A stretch of 32,951 bases of DNA, from assembly GCA_947053345.1 (NCBI GenBank), contig CAMRSM010000037.1:1-32951 (forward strand), written 5' to 3'. A program made the translations under genes and the position numbers. Below are positions 15,460 to 23,889 of the stretch, piece by piece (positions within the stretch are counted from its first letter, which is position 1; each line of letters begins with the position of its first letter). The stretch is from an uncultured Lachnospiraceae bacterium. GTDB taxonomy: Bacteria; Bacillota; Clostridia; Lachnospirales; Lachnospiraceae. The notes beneath the pieces are model-generated. The model was not told where the DNA came from, searched no databases, and worked only from the letters and a program-made list of their open reading frames with translations.

Positions 15460-16152
15460 CTACAATTTGCAAACTGTTTGTAAAAAGCCTTCAACCTCTT
15501 TATTGAATGTAACATAACGTTTATTTGCAATAAAGTGATTACCTTTTATAATTGACAGTTTTGCATTCGATATATTTTCCGCAATTTGTTTTGTATGGGA
15601 TTCTTTAATCATATCCCTTCTTCCACAAATCACAAGCGTGGGAGCTGTTATCTTCGATAATTCGTTTGGTGCAATATTCGGCTCATTCACCATTAACCCG
15701 AGCATTTCCGCATTCTTTTTAGCAGCCGGCGATTGCAAAGCAAATCTCTTTGCAATTTTGTATCCTATTATAATCGGAATTTGTATCGCTCTTTTTACTC
15801 CTTTCGGATTCAGATTCCCCCCATTTAGGATCAATGCCTTTACCATGTCCGGATATTTCATCGCAAATTCCATTGCTATATTTGCTCCGTCCGAAAAACC
15901 CAGAATAACTGCATCGGAAATTTCAAGCCCTGCCATAAAATCGTATAAATCACGGGAAAACTGCTTAATCGTAAAAGGCCCCGTACCTCTTGGTGATTTG
16001 CCGTGACCCCGTGTATCCAAAGCAATTACCCGGTATCTGTCGCTAAAATAATCTATTTGGTTTTGAAAATATGAGCCATCCTCTCCGTTTCCGTGCAAAA
16101 GGATAAACGGCTCTTTATTTCCTTTTTCCTGATAATACAAATTGATATCCAT
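15460..16152 (-). CDS. Alpha/beta-hydrolase fold protein
   Basis: This 230-aa cytoplasmic hydrolase has an oxyanion-hole HGNG (20-23), a nucleophile elbow GFSDG with Ser87, and Asp180 (GRRD) and His206 (GNHF) completing the triad. It has no signal peptide or lid domain of note. Relatives include small esterases and hydrolases annotated as 3-oxoadipate enol-lactonase-like, but the substrate cannot be read from sequence. The ribosome binding site is GAGGAAG, and a TATAAT at 16181-16176 could be its -10. It is more AT-rich than the clpC block to its left and marks the start of the accessory region. Confidence 0.88.
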   Translation of the reverse strand: MDINLYYQEKGNKEPFILLHGNGEDGSYFQNQIDYFSDRYRVIALDTRGHGKSPRGTGPFTIKQFSRDLYDFMAGLEISDAVILGFSDGANIAMEFAMKYPDMVKALILNGGNLNPKGVKRAIQIPIIIGYKIAKRFALQSPAAKKNAEMLGLMVNEPNIAPNELSKITAPTLVICGRRDMIKESHTKQIAENISNAKLSIIKGNHFIANKRYVTFNKEVEGFLQTVCKL

Positions 16153-16367
16153 TTATGCTTCCTCGTGAAATCCCGATTATAATTTATGGTTTTTATAACA
16201 ATAATCAGCCATTGCATCTTGTTGCTAAACTGCCGCCAATTATCAAAAGCACGAATCCCTTGTAAACTATCTTGCAGCACACAATCCATATCCCAATGAT
16301 TCCTGATTTATTTTTCTGATTGTACCACTATCCTAATCGGTCATGGATTCCGGCAGACAGGAGACCG

Positions 16368-16928
16368 TCATCCTTCAAAGCTGCCCGTTATCAAATATGA
16401 AGTATAAGAATAACCACTGACATGCGCCGTCATTTTTTTGAACAGATCCATTGCTTTTTCGCAATCATCTCTGCTCATGATTGTAAAGTGGTAATCCTCA
16501 CTGGCTCCGTCAAAATTAACAATGTACAAATCTTCTAACTGTACAGACAGCTCTGCCAGCCATTCCACAATACAATCATCATTTGAAAATTTTTCCTTAT
16601 CAACCGCAAGATTTAACCCACGCGCTGTTTTTAGATTCTCAACAAACCAAAAGAAGTCCTCTAAATCCGGTGCTCCGGCATCCGAGGAAATAAGATAAAA
16701 TTGTTGTTTTACCAACGGTTTGTCCTCATCGGCAATATCCCCGGATGGATCATCCGGTTCGGTGTCATTCCCCGAAAGTATATATAAAACCCTGGGAATG
16801 CCGCCGTAATCGTCGTCCGCATGTTCCAAGCACTCCTTGCAGCGGCAAAATACTTTTTCCTCATGCCCGCAAAGGATCAGGTCACAAAAACTCTTTAATG
16901 CATCTGTCTGAATGGAATGAAGTGCCAT
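16368..16928 (-). CDS. Hypothetical acidic protein
   Basis: I do not recognise this 186-aa protein. It is acidic, has no signal peptide or membrane segment, and has a CRCKEC cysteine cluster near 28-33 next to CGHEEK, which could bind a metal. The sequence alternates strand and helix patterns (QQFYLISSDAGAP, then LEDFFWFVENLK). The ribosome binding site AAGGGGGAG is strong and a promoter lies at 16997-17002, so it is probably a real single gene. The 215-bp gap to the hydrolase gene holds nothing clear. Confidence 0.75.
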   Translation of the reverse strand: MALHSIQTDALKSFCDLILCGHEEKVFCRCKECLEHADDDYGGIPRVLYILSGNDTEPDDPSGDIADEDKPLVKQQFYLISSDAGAPDLEDFFWFVENLKTARGLNLAVDKEKFSNDDCIVEWLAELSVQLEDLYIVNFDGASEDYHFTIMSRDDCEKAMDLFKKMTAHVSGYSYTSYLITGSFEG

Positions 16929-16996
16929 ATTCGCTCCCCCTTCTTTATTATCGCAGCCCGTCCATGACCGCTGCTGTCATACCATGTCCGTTTGCA

Positions 16997-17002
16997 ATTA
17001 TA
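16997..17002 (-). promoter_or_regulatory. Extended -10 promoter of the 186-aa gene
   Basis: On the minus strand TGGTATAAT gives an extended -10 (TATAAT at 17002-16997), about 70 nt before the start codon. No good -35 is seen. Confidence 0.55.
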
Positions 17003-17028
17003 CCATAATCCTTTTCACATTTCTAGTG

Positions 17029-17302
17029 TTAATTTGCACTGTTTCCGTTATCAATGGCATAGCCTGTCTTTGGGGTTTTTACGGCATTTGTTATATAAAT
17101 ACCCTTTTGTAATATGTCTTGTACGGAAGCAACTTCTGTACCCGCCCCCTGCAAAAGAGGAAGCGTTGTTTTCCGATAATCAGCGTCAGGGGTTCCATGA
17201 AAAGTCCTGTAAGGGATCCGAAGGGACAACTTCGTTTATCATAATTGCCCTAATCGTAAGCGGGTCAATATCAATATCATTTAGGCATATACCGTTTGCC
17301 AT
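17029..17302 (-). pseudogene. Broken uracil-DNA-glycosylase-like gene
   Basis: The minus strand encodes MANGICLNDIDIDPLTIRAI, then INEVVPSDPLQDFSWNP and a stop. A second frame overlaps and continues TPDADYRKTTLPLLQGAG, then ILQKGIYITNAVKTPKTG before ending at NSAN. Joined by one frameshift near 17190 they match the start of a family I remember from gut Firmicutes annotated as uracil-DNA glycosylase. The remaining two thirds of such a protein are absent. It is therefore a frameshifted, 3'-truncated remnant. The family name is from memory. Confidence 0.55.
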
Positions 17303-17345
17303 ACCTGATTTTGTTTCGATTTCTTTTTTAACACCAGTTTCTTGA

Positions 17346-17986
17346 TAACCTTCCCGGTCTCCGGCTCCGCTTCGTCCTTTCCCCTGCCCGTCAAAAGAAA
17401 CCTCCTGTCATTGTTCCGCAAGCAAAATACCTGCTTTAAATGCAACAAAAAAAGGCAGATTGCCCTGCTCGCTCATTCAACATATTTTTATGTCCATATA
17501 TTCCCGGTTTTTCCTCAATCCTCCCTGTCCTTCGTTATCCGTTCCAAATCCATATCACGAATACACAATACCATTCATATTTCCCGTTTTCAGAAATTAC
17601 TACTTACTACTCACAAACAACATGCCCAAAAATCCGAAAACCTACAAGATTTTGGTGTACTGTCAAAATGGCGGTGGATAAACAGTAAAAATCAGAGGAT
17701 AACCGCCAATAACAGTCAGATAAAACCCACAAATAGAAAGTTATCTGGCTGTAATCGGGGATTTATGGTTTAGTGATCCACAAGCAAAAAGTACTTGGCA
17801 GCTGCATTGAAAAGTTATCCACTTTTTGCAATAAAGCCGTGGCAAAACAGAAATTTTATTTTCTCCGTTTTGACCAAAAATTAATATGCCCCAGATGGGT
17901 GCCGAATAGTTACCTTTCTTAATATTAACCGGAGTGCTGAAAAAGGAACATACTTTTTGGGTTGACTAGCATGTATTAAGCAAAAT
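17346..17986. other. Gene-free AT-rich interval with TTATCC motifs
   Basis: No reading frame here has a ribosome binding site or recognisable protein pattern. Near-matches to DnaA boxes occur: TTATCCACC on the minus strand (about 17679-17671), TTATCCTCT on the minus strand (about 17702-17694) and TTATCCACT on the plus strand (about 17815-17823). CAGTCAGATAA/TTATCTGGCTG is an imperfect inverted repeat (about 17716-17754). It looks like decayed mobile DNA. Confidence 0.4.
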
Positions 17987-19699
17987 TTATACGTACATTT
18001 GAGCTTGTATATCAAACATATTTTTATATATGGGATTTGAAGCGTAGAGTTCTGCATGAGTACCATCAAAATCTATCTGTCCATTGGCTATATGATATAT
18101 GTGATCCATATGCTTTGCCATGCTTAGCCGATGCGTGACCACAATAATAATTTTATCCTTGCCTTTGTCAAAAACAAGTTTTAAAATATCCGTTTCATGA
18201 ATCGCGTCCATTGCGCTTGTCGGTTCATCCAATACCCAAATATCGGCTTCTTTGTGCAGCAGCAGCTTTGCGATTGCAAAACGCTGCCATTGTCCTTGTG
18301 ACAGTGAATGTTCCTCTCCCACAAAAGTATCAAGACCGTCGGGCAGGCGTTGTATTTCATTCCATAGATCAACCGCTTGCAGAGCGGTCTGGATTTCTGC
18401 TTCACTTACATTTTTGCACATCAGATTTTCCCGTAATGTCATTTTCAGAGCAGGAAAGTTCTGACTGACAATAACGGAACGGTTTCTTACAATAATTGGC
18501 GTTGTGCAGGATTCATTGTTTATGTGCAGGCAGCCGCTGGATAACGGATATAGACCGGTTAAAAGATTCAGTAATGTCGTTTTTCCAGCGCCGTTGTCCC
18601 CGATCAGTAATATTTTTTGTCCTTGTTTCAAGTTCAATCCGAGGTTGGACAGGATGATTTTATCTGCATAGCAAAAGCTGTCGATATGGATAGCAATATC
18701 GTAGATTTTTTTATTGTATCCTATATTCTGTTCTTCATTCATATCCAGCAGCTTAAAATACTTATCTACATAATACAATGCTTCCTTGTCCCAGCTGAAT
18801 TGTTCGCTCAGTGATAAAACCTGCTGATACAGCAACAGGCTGTTTATGAGTGTTGTTGCCAGCAATTCCGTTTTTAACATTCCAATGGATAAGAGATAAA
18901 AAAGATATGCGGATATACTGATGGTTGCCAGCAATAATATCAATCCGCTGCATAAACTGAATTTTATGTGGCATCTGTATTTCTTCCTTTTCTCTGCTAT
19001 GAGCTGGTCAGCGTATAGCTTCCGCCTGTCAGTAAAATATAGGGCTGCATTCTGAATGTTCATTTCCCTGTGGGCGCATTCTGTATAAGGGAGAGAACTG
19101 AAATAACCCAGTAATCTTAATTGCCTTGTTATGTCGTCATAACCATCAAGCTCTTTGCTTTTGAAATATCTGCTTATAACTATCGTTATAGTAATAAGTA
19201 ATATTGTTACAGGTGCATACCACCAGCTTATCCGGCACACAACAGCAATAAAAATGCAGATCTGCAGAATCAGATCAATGTAGGATGGAATATCCATTGT
19301 TATAGCTTCAAGAGCGTTTTTACCTTCCTCTAAAGCAGCGTTTATGTCATTTTGAGTAGTGCTGTTCGCCAATTCGAGAACAGGTATTTTTGTGGTTTTT
19401 TCCAAAATTTTTTTGTAAACTCTTGCTTCCATACTTTTGCTAAGCTGATTCATACAACGATTCAAATATAATACGGATAATTCGCTGACAAAAATTAAGA
19501 CTGCGCCTGCAGCACAATAACGGATATTGCTTTCTGCAGCTTCAAAAACATAGGAAATTCCAAAATATGTTGCGATAAGTATGCCGCAGTTTTTAAGGAC
19601 ATCTGCCATGCACATGACAAAGTAGCGCATATATTCATGGCCATGTTCCGTGATAATGTAGTTCATTACTTTTTTCAGTGTTTTGGATTTAGGCTTCAT
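17987..19699 (-). CDS. Fused ABC exporter, second of an overlapping pair
   Basis: This 570-aa half-transporter has an N-terminal membrane domain with about six helices (about 30-300) and a C-terminal ATPase. Walker A is GDNGAGKT at 367-374, Walker B is WVLDEP near 488-493 and the switch His523 is in VTHRLS. The signature is LSQGQ (466-470) rather than LSGGQ, so this ATP site may be weak, as in asymmetric heterodimeric exporters. Its start overlaps the end of the upstream exporter gene by 11 nt, so the two are probably coupled and form one heterodimer. There is no C39 peptidase domain. The substrate is unknown; peptide or lipid-like compounds are usual for this class. Confidence 0.92.
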   Translation of the reverse strand: MKPKSKTLKKVMNYIITEHGHEYMRYFVMCMADVLKNCGILIATYFGISYVFEAAESNIRYCAAGAVLIFVSELSVLYLNRCMNQLSKSMEARVYKKILEKTTKIPVLELANSTTQNDINAALEEGKNALEAITMDIPSYIDLILQICIFIAVVCRISWWYAPVTILLITITIVISRYFKSKELDGYDDITRQLRLLGYFSSLPYTECAHREMNIQNAALYFTDRRKLYADQLIAEKRKKYRCHIKFSLCSGLILLLATISISAYLFYLLSIGMLKTELLATTLINSLLLYQQVLSLSEQFSWDKEALYYVDKYFKLLDMNEEQNIGYNKKIYDIAIHIDSFCYADKIILSNLGLNLKQGQKILLIGDNGAGKTTLLNLLTGLYPLSSGCLHINNESCTTPIIVRNRSVIVSQNFPALKMTLRENLMCKNVSEAEIQTALQAVDLWNEIQRLPDGLDTFVGEEHSLSQGQWQRFAIAKLLLHKEADIWVLDEPTSAMDAIHETDILKLVFDKGKDKIIIVVTHRLSMAKHMDHIYHIANGQIDFDGTHAELYASNPIYKNMFDIQAQMYV

Positions 19700-21341
19700 A
19701 CATTTCTCCCTGTTTTATATACATATTTTTGTAGTAAAATCCATTATCCATTAAATCTGCGTGGGAACCGCTTTCAACGATTTTTCCTACGTCAACAATG
19801 TATATTTTATCAGCCATTTTGGCATAACCGACACGGTGCGTAATAAAAATCGCATTGCAGGTTTCTTTTAATTCCATTATTTTTTCAAAAAAGGAGCTTT
19901 CAGAAAAAGCATCCATCGCTGCAGTAGGCTCGTCCATTATTATCAGATGTTTTTTGCGACAGTTCAAATTTGAGCGGCATACTGCTGTTTTTTGCCATTG
20001 TCCTCCGCTGAGTTCGACCCCGTCAGCATACAGATCGGGACCAATCATACTTCCCTTTGGAACTGACAAATATTTATAATCAATCAAATCCAGTTTTTCA
20101 TTGAAGCCGAATATTACGTTGTTCTCTATACTGTCCTTAAAGTGGGCAAAATCCTGTGAGCAGGCCGCTATGCAGCTGACATAGGAGGAGTAATCAATGT
20201 TTTCAAGAGGAATATTATTGACAAAAACAGTACCGGAAGTAGGCTTGTTTATGCCGAGTATCAAGTTTAGAAGGGTTGATTTACCGGCTCCGTTTATACC
20301 AAGAATACAGATATTTTCACCGCTTTTCCACTCAAAGTTCATATTATGAATGATGTCCTTTGTTCCATCATAGGAAAAGGAGACATTTTCAAATCTGATA
20401 TTCTGAATTTCTTCAATAAAGATTCCGCTCCTATTGTATTGATTGCGGTTGCGGGAAATGATTCCATTGATTTTTTGTTTTGCTCCGCGTTTTTCGATAA
20501 ACTCCCCGAACGCGTCTGATGCTGGTTCAACCTGCATTAGTGATTTTATAGTACAGGACGCTACAAGCACTACACTGGCAAGCGATATATTTTGATTCAA
20601 CACGGATATAGCGCCGATTCCGATAATGCAGCCTGCAAACAAAACGTTGAGCAGAGGACATATAATAGCGTTCTTATTGCGAAGCCTATACCTTTTTTCT
20701 AAACCGCGATGGAAGGCCTGAATTGATTTTTGGCAGATATATCCATCAAACTGAAAAAGTCTGATATCACGCACATAATTATAATCGGACAAAATTTTTC
20801 TGTAATATTCGGCATCTTTGTCATCGGATACATTGTCAATTAAAGTGTCAATACTTTGCGCCGCATATAAAAATTTAACAATAATATAAATTAAAGTAAA
20901 AAAAGCAAAAGGTATAATTACAGGGGTGCTGACTGTGCTTATTGCTATGATATATATCAAGTAATTAAAAAAATACTTTAAAAGTTTATAAATACTTACC
21001 GTATATTCGGAATATAGTCCGGTTAAATTTTTACATAAATGAATTTCCTTCAAAAAGTCAGGATTGTAAAAATGATTATTTGCGGTTTCTGATATATGGC
21101 GAATTATATTTTCCTGTATCATTGTTGATCTGTAAAAGCTGACTTCTTTTGAAAGAAATGTATACAGATTGTTCAAAAAGGGAAGAATGATAAAATAGGC
21201 TATGCAAATTACGCATAAAAGAAATATTGTACTGCGAGTATTTTGCAATGTAACAAGCTGATACTGGGCAGTTTCAATTCCATATGAAAGCAGCATTATT
21301 CCGAATAAAAGAACAGCGAGTATTATGTTAGATTTTTTCAT
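19689..21341 (-). CDS. Fused ABC exporter, first of an overlapping pair
   Basis: This 550-aa half-transporter starts with a membrane segment at 5-22 and several more up to about 265, then an ATPase. Walker A is GINGAGKS (348-355), the signature is a canonical LSGGQ (444-448), Walker B is HLIIMDEP (465-472) and ITHRVG carries the switch histidine. With its neighbour's LSQGQ, the pair shows one canonical and one degenerate signature. It is AT-rich with many ATA and TTA codons, unlike the clpC region. Upstream lies the structured leader at about 21482-21600. Confidence 0.92.
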   Translation of the reverse strand: MKKSNIILAVLLFGIMLLSYGIETAQYQLVTLQNTRSTIFLLCVICIAYFIILPFLNNLYTFLSKEVSFYRSTMIQENIIRHISETANNHFYNPDFLKEIHLCKNLTGLYSEYTVSIYKLLKYFFNYLIYIIAISTVSTPVIIPFAFFTLIYIIVKFLYAAQSIDTLIDNVSDDKDAEYYRKILSDYNYVRDIRLFQFDGYICQKSIQAFHRGLEKRYRLRNKNAIICPLLNVLFAGCIIGIGAISVLNQNISLASVVLVASCTIKSLMQVEPASDAFGEFIEKRGAKQKINGIISRNRNQYNRSGIFIEEIQNIRFENVSFSYDGTKDIIHNMNFEWKSGENICILGINGAGKSTLLNLILGINKPTSGTVFVNNIPLENIDYSSYVSCIAACSQDFAHFKDSIENNVIFGFNEKLDLIDYKYLSVPKGSMIGPDLYADGVELSGGQWQKTAVCRSNLNCRKKHLIIMDEPTAAMDAFSESSFFEKIMELKETCNAIFITHRVGYAKMADKIYIVDVGKIVESGSHADLMDNGFYYKNMYIKQGEMYEA

Positions 21342-21481
21342 AACTTAAAAGTTCTCCTTTGGATTTTATTAAAGGTGTGTGGTCTGTAAAACATAATCCT
21401 TGCCCTTTTGACACCATTCAAGCAAGGTTCTATTCTCCCTTCGGTTGAAAGCGAATCAGCACTGGTATCATGTCTGCCGCC

Positions 21482-21600
21482 ATTATACCATGTCGTTCCG
21501 ACATGGTGCCCCCGGCGGATGCACACGGTTCGCCATGGAAGATGTCCTCCTTGGCCGGACAGCGAACCGGCACCAGTATAATATCCTGCGGATATTATAC
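21482..21600 (-). promoter_or_regulatory. Structured leader/promoter region of the ABC pair
   Basis: Two extended -10 boxes, TGGTATAAT on the minus strand, have TATAAT at 21599-21594 and 21487-21482. The upstream one lies in a perfect 10-bp palindrome (21577-21586 with 21590-21599). The downstream one abuts a 9-bp palindrome (21487-21495 with 21499-21507). Between them CGGTTCGC/GCGAACCG (21569-21562 with 21533-21526) encloses a strong Shine-Dalgarno and a 17-codon ORF. This layout suggests both operator control and RNA-level control. Confidence 0.55.
21483..21536 (-). CDS. Putative 17-codon leader peptide
   Basis: An ATG at 21536 has a perfect AAGGAGG nine nt upstream (21552-21546) and opens a frame coding MANRVHPPGAPCRNDMV before TAA. 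The Shine-Dalgarno lies inside a hairpin whose outer stem is CGGTTCGC/GCGAACCG and whose inner stem TGTCC/GGACA uses two bases of the site. The peptide could be a regulatory leader. It is too short to judge by composition, and its start is about 200 nt before the exporter start at 21341. Confidence 0.35.
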   Translation of the reverse strand: MANRVHPPGAPCRNDMV

Positions 21601-21642
21601 CATACTCCCACCCAGAACACCATAAAAATTCAAAAAATCATC

Positions 21643-23445
21643 TTACACCACATCTTTAAAATATTCCGCCTGTTTTTCAAAAAAATCATAGTATTGCCCT
21701 TTTTGCTCCATCAGTTCTTCAAAGCTTCCATATTCCACGATCTCCCCCTTGTTAAAAACAGCAATGCGGTCACAAAATCTTGTGCTGTAAATCCTGTGCG
21801 AAACCAGGATGGTCGTTTTTCCCTCCGACATTTCGGCAAACTTCCGGAATATTTCGCGTTCGGCGACCGGATCCATCGCGGAGGTGGGCTCATCCAGAAC
21901 GAGCAATGGTGCATTTTTATACAATGCACGGACAACGGCAATTTTCTGGCTCTCACCGCCCGAGAAATCCACTCCCGATGCAAATAAAGTTTTCGTAACC
22001 GGCGTATCCAATCCGCGATACATTTTTTTCAGCCGCTCCCCCAGACCATTTTCCGTCAAAAGTTCCGTGATCCTTCTTCTTTCATCCGGGTCGGTCTTTT
22101 CGGAAAGCGCTATATTTTCTGCCAGTGAAAAAGCAAAAAGCGAAAAATCCTGATAAACGGGCGAAATTATTTTCTGATACTCCTTATAATCAATGTTCCG
22201 GATATCAATGCCATTTAAAAGAATCGCCCCCTCGGTCGGGTCGTACATACGCATCAGCAAAAGAGCGAAGGAAGTTTTCCCCGCGCCGTTGTACCCTACA
22301 ATCCCAAGCCGTTCCTTGTCTTTGATGGTCAGGTTGATATTTTTCAATACATACGCCGTGCTGCCGGGATACCGGAACCAGACGTTGCAAAACTTGATTT
22401 CAATATGGCGGGTATCAACCGCACCGAGTGTGAGCAAGTCAGGTTTCCTATCAAACTTCGTCCTTAGATTCAAAAAAGATTTATACTGTCTGATATAAAA
22501 GAAATTATCATGAAAAGTAACAATATTGGCGGTCACAAAAGAAGAAGCGGACATAAAATTGATCAGGGAAGCAATCCCCATTGTAAACTCGCCGATGGTA
22601 ATATCGCCTCGAAATGCTTTTTGCCCGATCAGCAGATAGGCCAGTATCCGGAAAGCAGCGCTCAATGAATACATCGTCATTTCAATAAAACCACCCTCTT
22701 TTAACCTTCGTTTCTCAATATCCAGCATTGCCCGCCGAAAAAATTCTGCTTTTTTCAAAATATAGCTGCTCATACCGAAAGTGACAATATCTTTTTTGTT
22801 TGATATATTCTTTGCCATCTGTGACACATAGAAAATCTTCCGGTTATCCTCAATCGAATCCTGTGTGTATTTTCTTTCATGCCGAAGCCGCAGATAGTGC
22901 AGTACCGCCTGCAATGCAAGAACAGCCAGTGCAACCAGGAACAACCATGCATTTAATATTGTCATCACGCACATGATGCCGGCCAGGGTCACAATTTGCG
23001 AAATAATCCGGAAAAATACGGTAAGGTTGGTAAAAAAATTTTTCCCGTGCGCCGCCTGGCTCACCATCAGGATACGCTCTTGGACGGATGGGTCGTTCGA
23101 TTTTTCAAAGTCCATATTCATGCACTTGCGGTCCACATCATTGTCCAGCTTATGGACGAGCCTAAGGAAGAGATAATCTCTTGATTTTTCCAAAAATGCC
23201 GCTGCCGCTGTCAAAATGTAGTCCATCCCAAACATCATGCCGACATACAAAACTACCTGTGTGAAATCTTTTCCCTCCGTGACCTGATCCACAATCCGCC
23301 CCGCCATAATGATGCCGGGAAAGGGCTGCAGGGCGCTGACAAAAACATCGGCAAGCAAAAGAAAGATCAGCCTTCTGTCAAAATTCCATATCTCCCGAAA
23401 GGACAATGACAAATTATCGAACGGTTTATTCTTTCCCCTTCCCAT
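21643..23445 (-). CDS. Fused ABC exporter
   Basis: This 600-aa half-transporter has an N-terminal membrane domain (helices about 25-47, 64-85, 141-185, 255-310) and a C-terminal ATPase. Walker A is GYNGAGKT (384-391), the Q-loop is PVYQDFS, the signature is FSGGE (494-498), Walker B is LLVLDEP (514-520) and SHRI carries the switch histidine. It can work as a homodimer, since all motifs are near-canonical. It follows the receiver-like gene by 19 bp with GAGAAGAGG before the start. The pair of exporters further downstream is separated by the leader with its own promoters. The substrate is unknown. Confidence 0.92.
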   Translation of the reverse strand: MGRGKNKPFDNLSLSFREIWNFDRRLIFLLLADVFVSALQPFPGIIMAGRIVDQVTEGKDFTQVVLYVGMMFGMDYILTAAAAFLEKSRDYLFLRLVHKLDNDVDRKCMNMDFEKSNDPSVQERILMVSQAAHGKNFFTNLTVFFRIISQIVTLAGIMCVMTILNAWLFLVALAVLALQAVLHYLRLRHERKYTQDSIEDNRKIFYVSQMAKNISNKKDIVTFGMSSYILKKAEFFRRAMLDIEKRRLKEGGFIEMTMYSLSAAFRILAYLLIGQKAFRGDITIGEFTMGIASLINFMSASSFVTANIVTFHDNFFYIRQYKSFLNLRTKFDRKPDLLTLGAVDTRHIEIKFCNVWFRYPGSTAYVLKNINLTIKDKERLGIVGYNGAGKTSFALLLMRMYDPTEGAILLNGIDIRNIDYKEYQKIISPVYQDFSLFAFSLAENIALSEKTDPDERRRITELLTENGLGERLKKMYRGLDTPVTKTLFASGVDFSGGESQKIAVVRALYKNAPLLVLDEPTSAMDPVAEREIFRKFAEMSEGKTTILVSHRIYSTRFCDRIAVFNKGEIVEYGSFEELMEQKGQYYDFFEKQAEYFKDVV

Positions 23446-23464
23446 ATCCTCTTCTCCCCTTCCC

Positions 23465-23866
23465 TCATTCCATGTTCAATGCCACATACATATCATGGAA
23501 CAGCGCTTCCATGCTCACCGGTGAAGTATAACATTTCATTGCCCCACAGCCAATATATTCATCAAACACATCCTCTTGTGCATCCAGCACATCAAAAGTA
23601 ACAAATATCATGGTCTTAGGACTTAATTGTTTTATTTCTTTTACCAGCTGCATACCATACTCTAAATTGCCATCCTCCGCCACATATAACAGCAAAACGA
23701 TCTCCGGCTGAAGCTCTGCCACTTTTTTGAAAGAATCTTTTTCACCGGCACCATAGAATAAATCATACAGATCCGGGGCATACCGCTCTACCGTTTTCGA
23801 CCAGCTGTTTAAGTTCTCCGCCTTTGGTTTCTTTTTTCCGATTGACATAAGTTTTATTTTATCCAT
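23465..23866 (-). CDS. Degenerate receiver-like (CheY-fold) protein
   Basis: The 133-aa protein has the strand-helix rhythm of a response-regulator receiver: PEIVLLLYV (beta 3), KTMIFVTFD (beta 4, with Thr90) and AMKCYTSPVS (beta 5, with the conserved Pro). The phosphoacceptor Asp at the end of beta 3 is Leu/Tyr, the acidic pair of beta 1 is absent (KLMSIGKK), and the Lys before Pro is Ser115. It should therefore not be phosphorylated in the usual way. It stands alone without an output domain, between the XRE-TPR regulator (23 bp) and the ABC exporter (19 bp), so it probably acts as a protein-protein adaptor in that operon. The fold assignment is by eye. Confidence 0.7.
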   Translation of the reverse strand: MDKIKLMSIGKKKPKAENLNSWSKTVERYAPDLYDLFYGAGEKDSFKKVAELQPEIVLLLYVAEDGNLEYGMQLVKEIKQLSPKTMIFVTFDVLDAQEDVFDEYIGCGAMKCYTSPVSMEALFHDMYVALNME

Positions 23867-23889
23867 ATGATTCCTTCCCTTTATAAAAG

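Noticed and set aside
17342-17773. 143-codon open frame on the plus strand
   Set aside because: No ribosome binding site, low-complexity Ser/Thr/Lys/Asn composition and no family resemblance.
17346-17986. Chromosomal replication origin
   Set aside because: The TTATCC motifs are imperfect and no dnaA, dnaN or replication initiator gene is nearby.
21338-21526. 62-codon frame on the minus strand before the ABC pair, as a RiPP precursor
   Set aside because: No convincing ribosome binding site, no leader/core pattern, and it runs through the palindromes of the regulatory region. The 17-codon frame with AAGGAGG is the better candidate.
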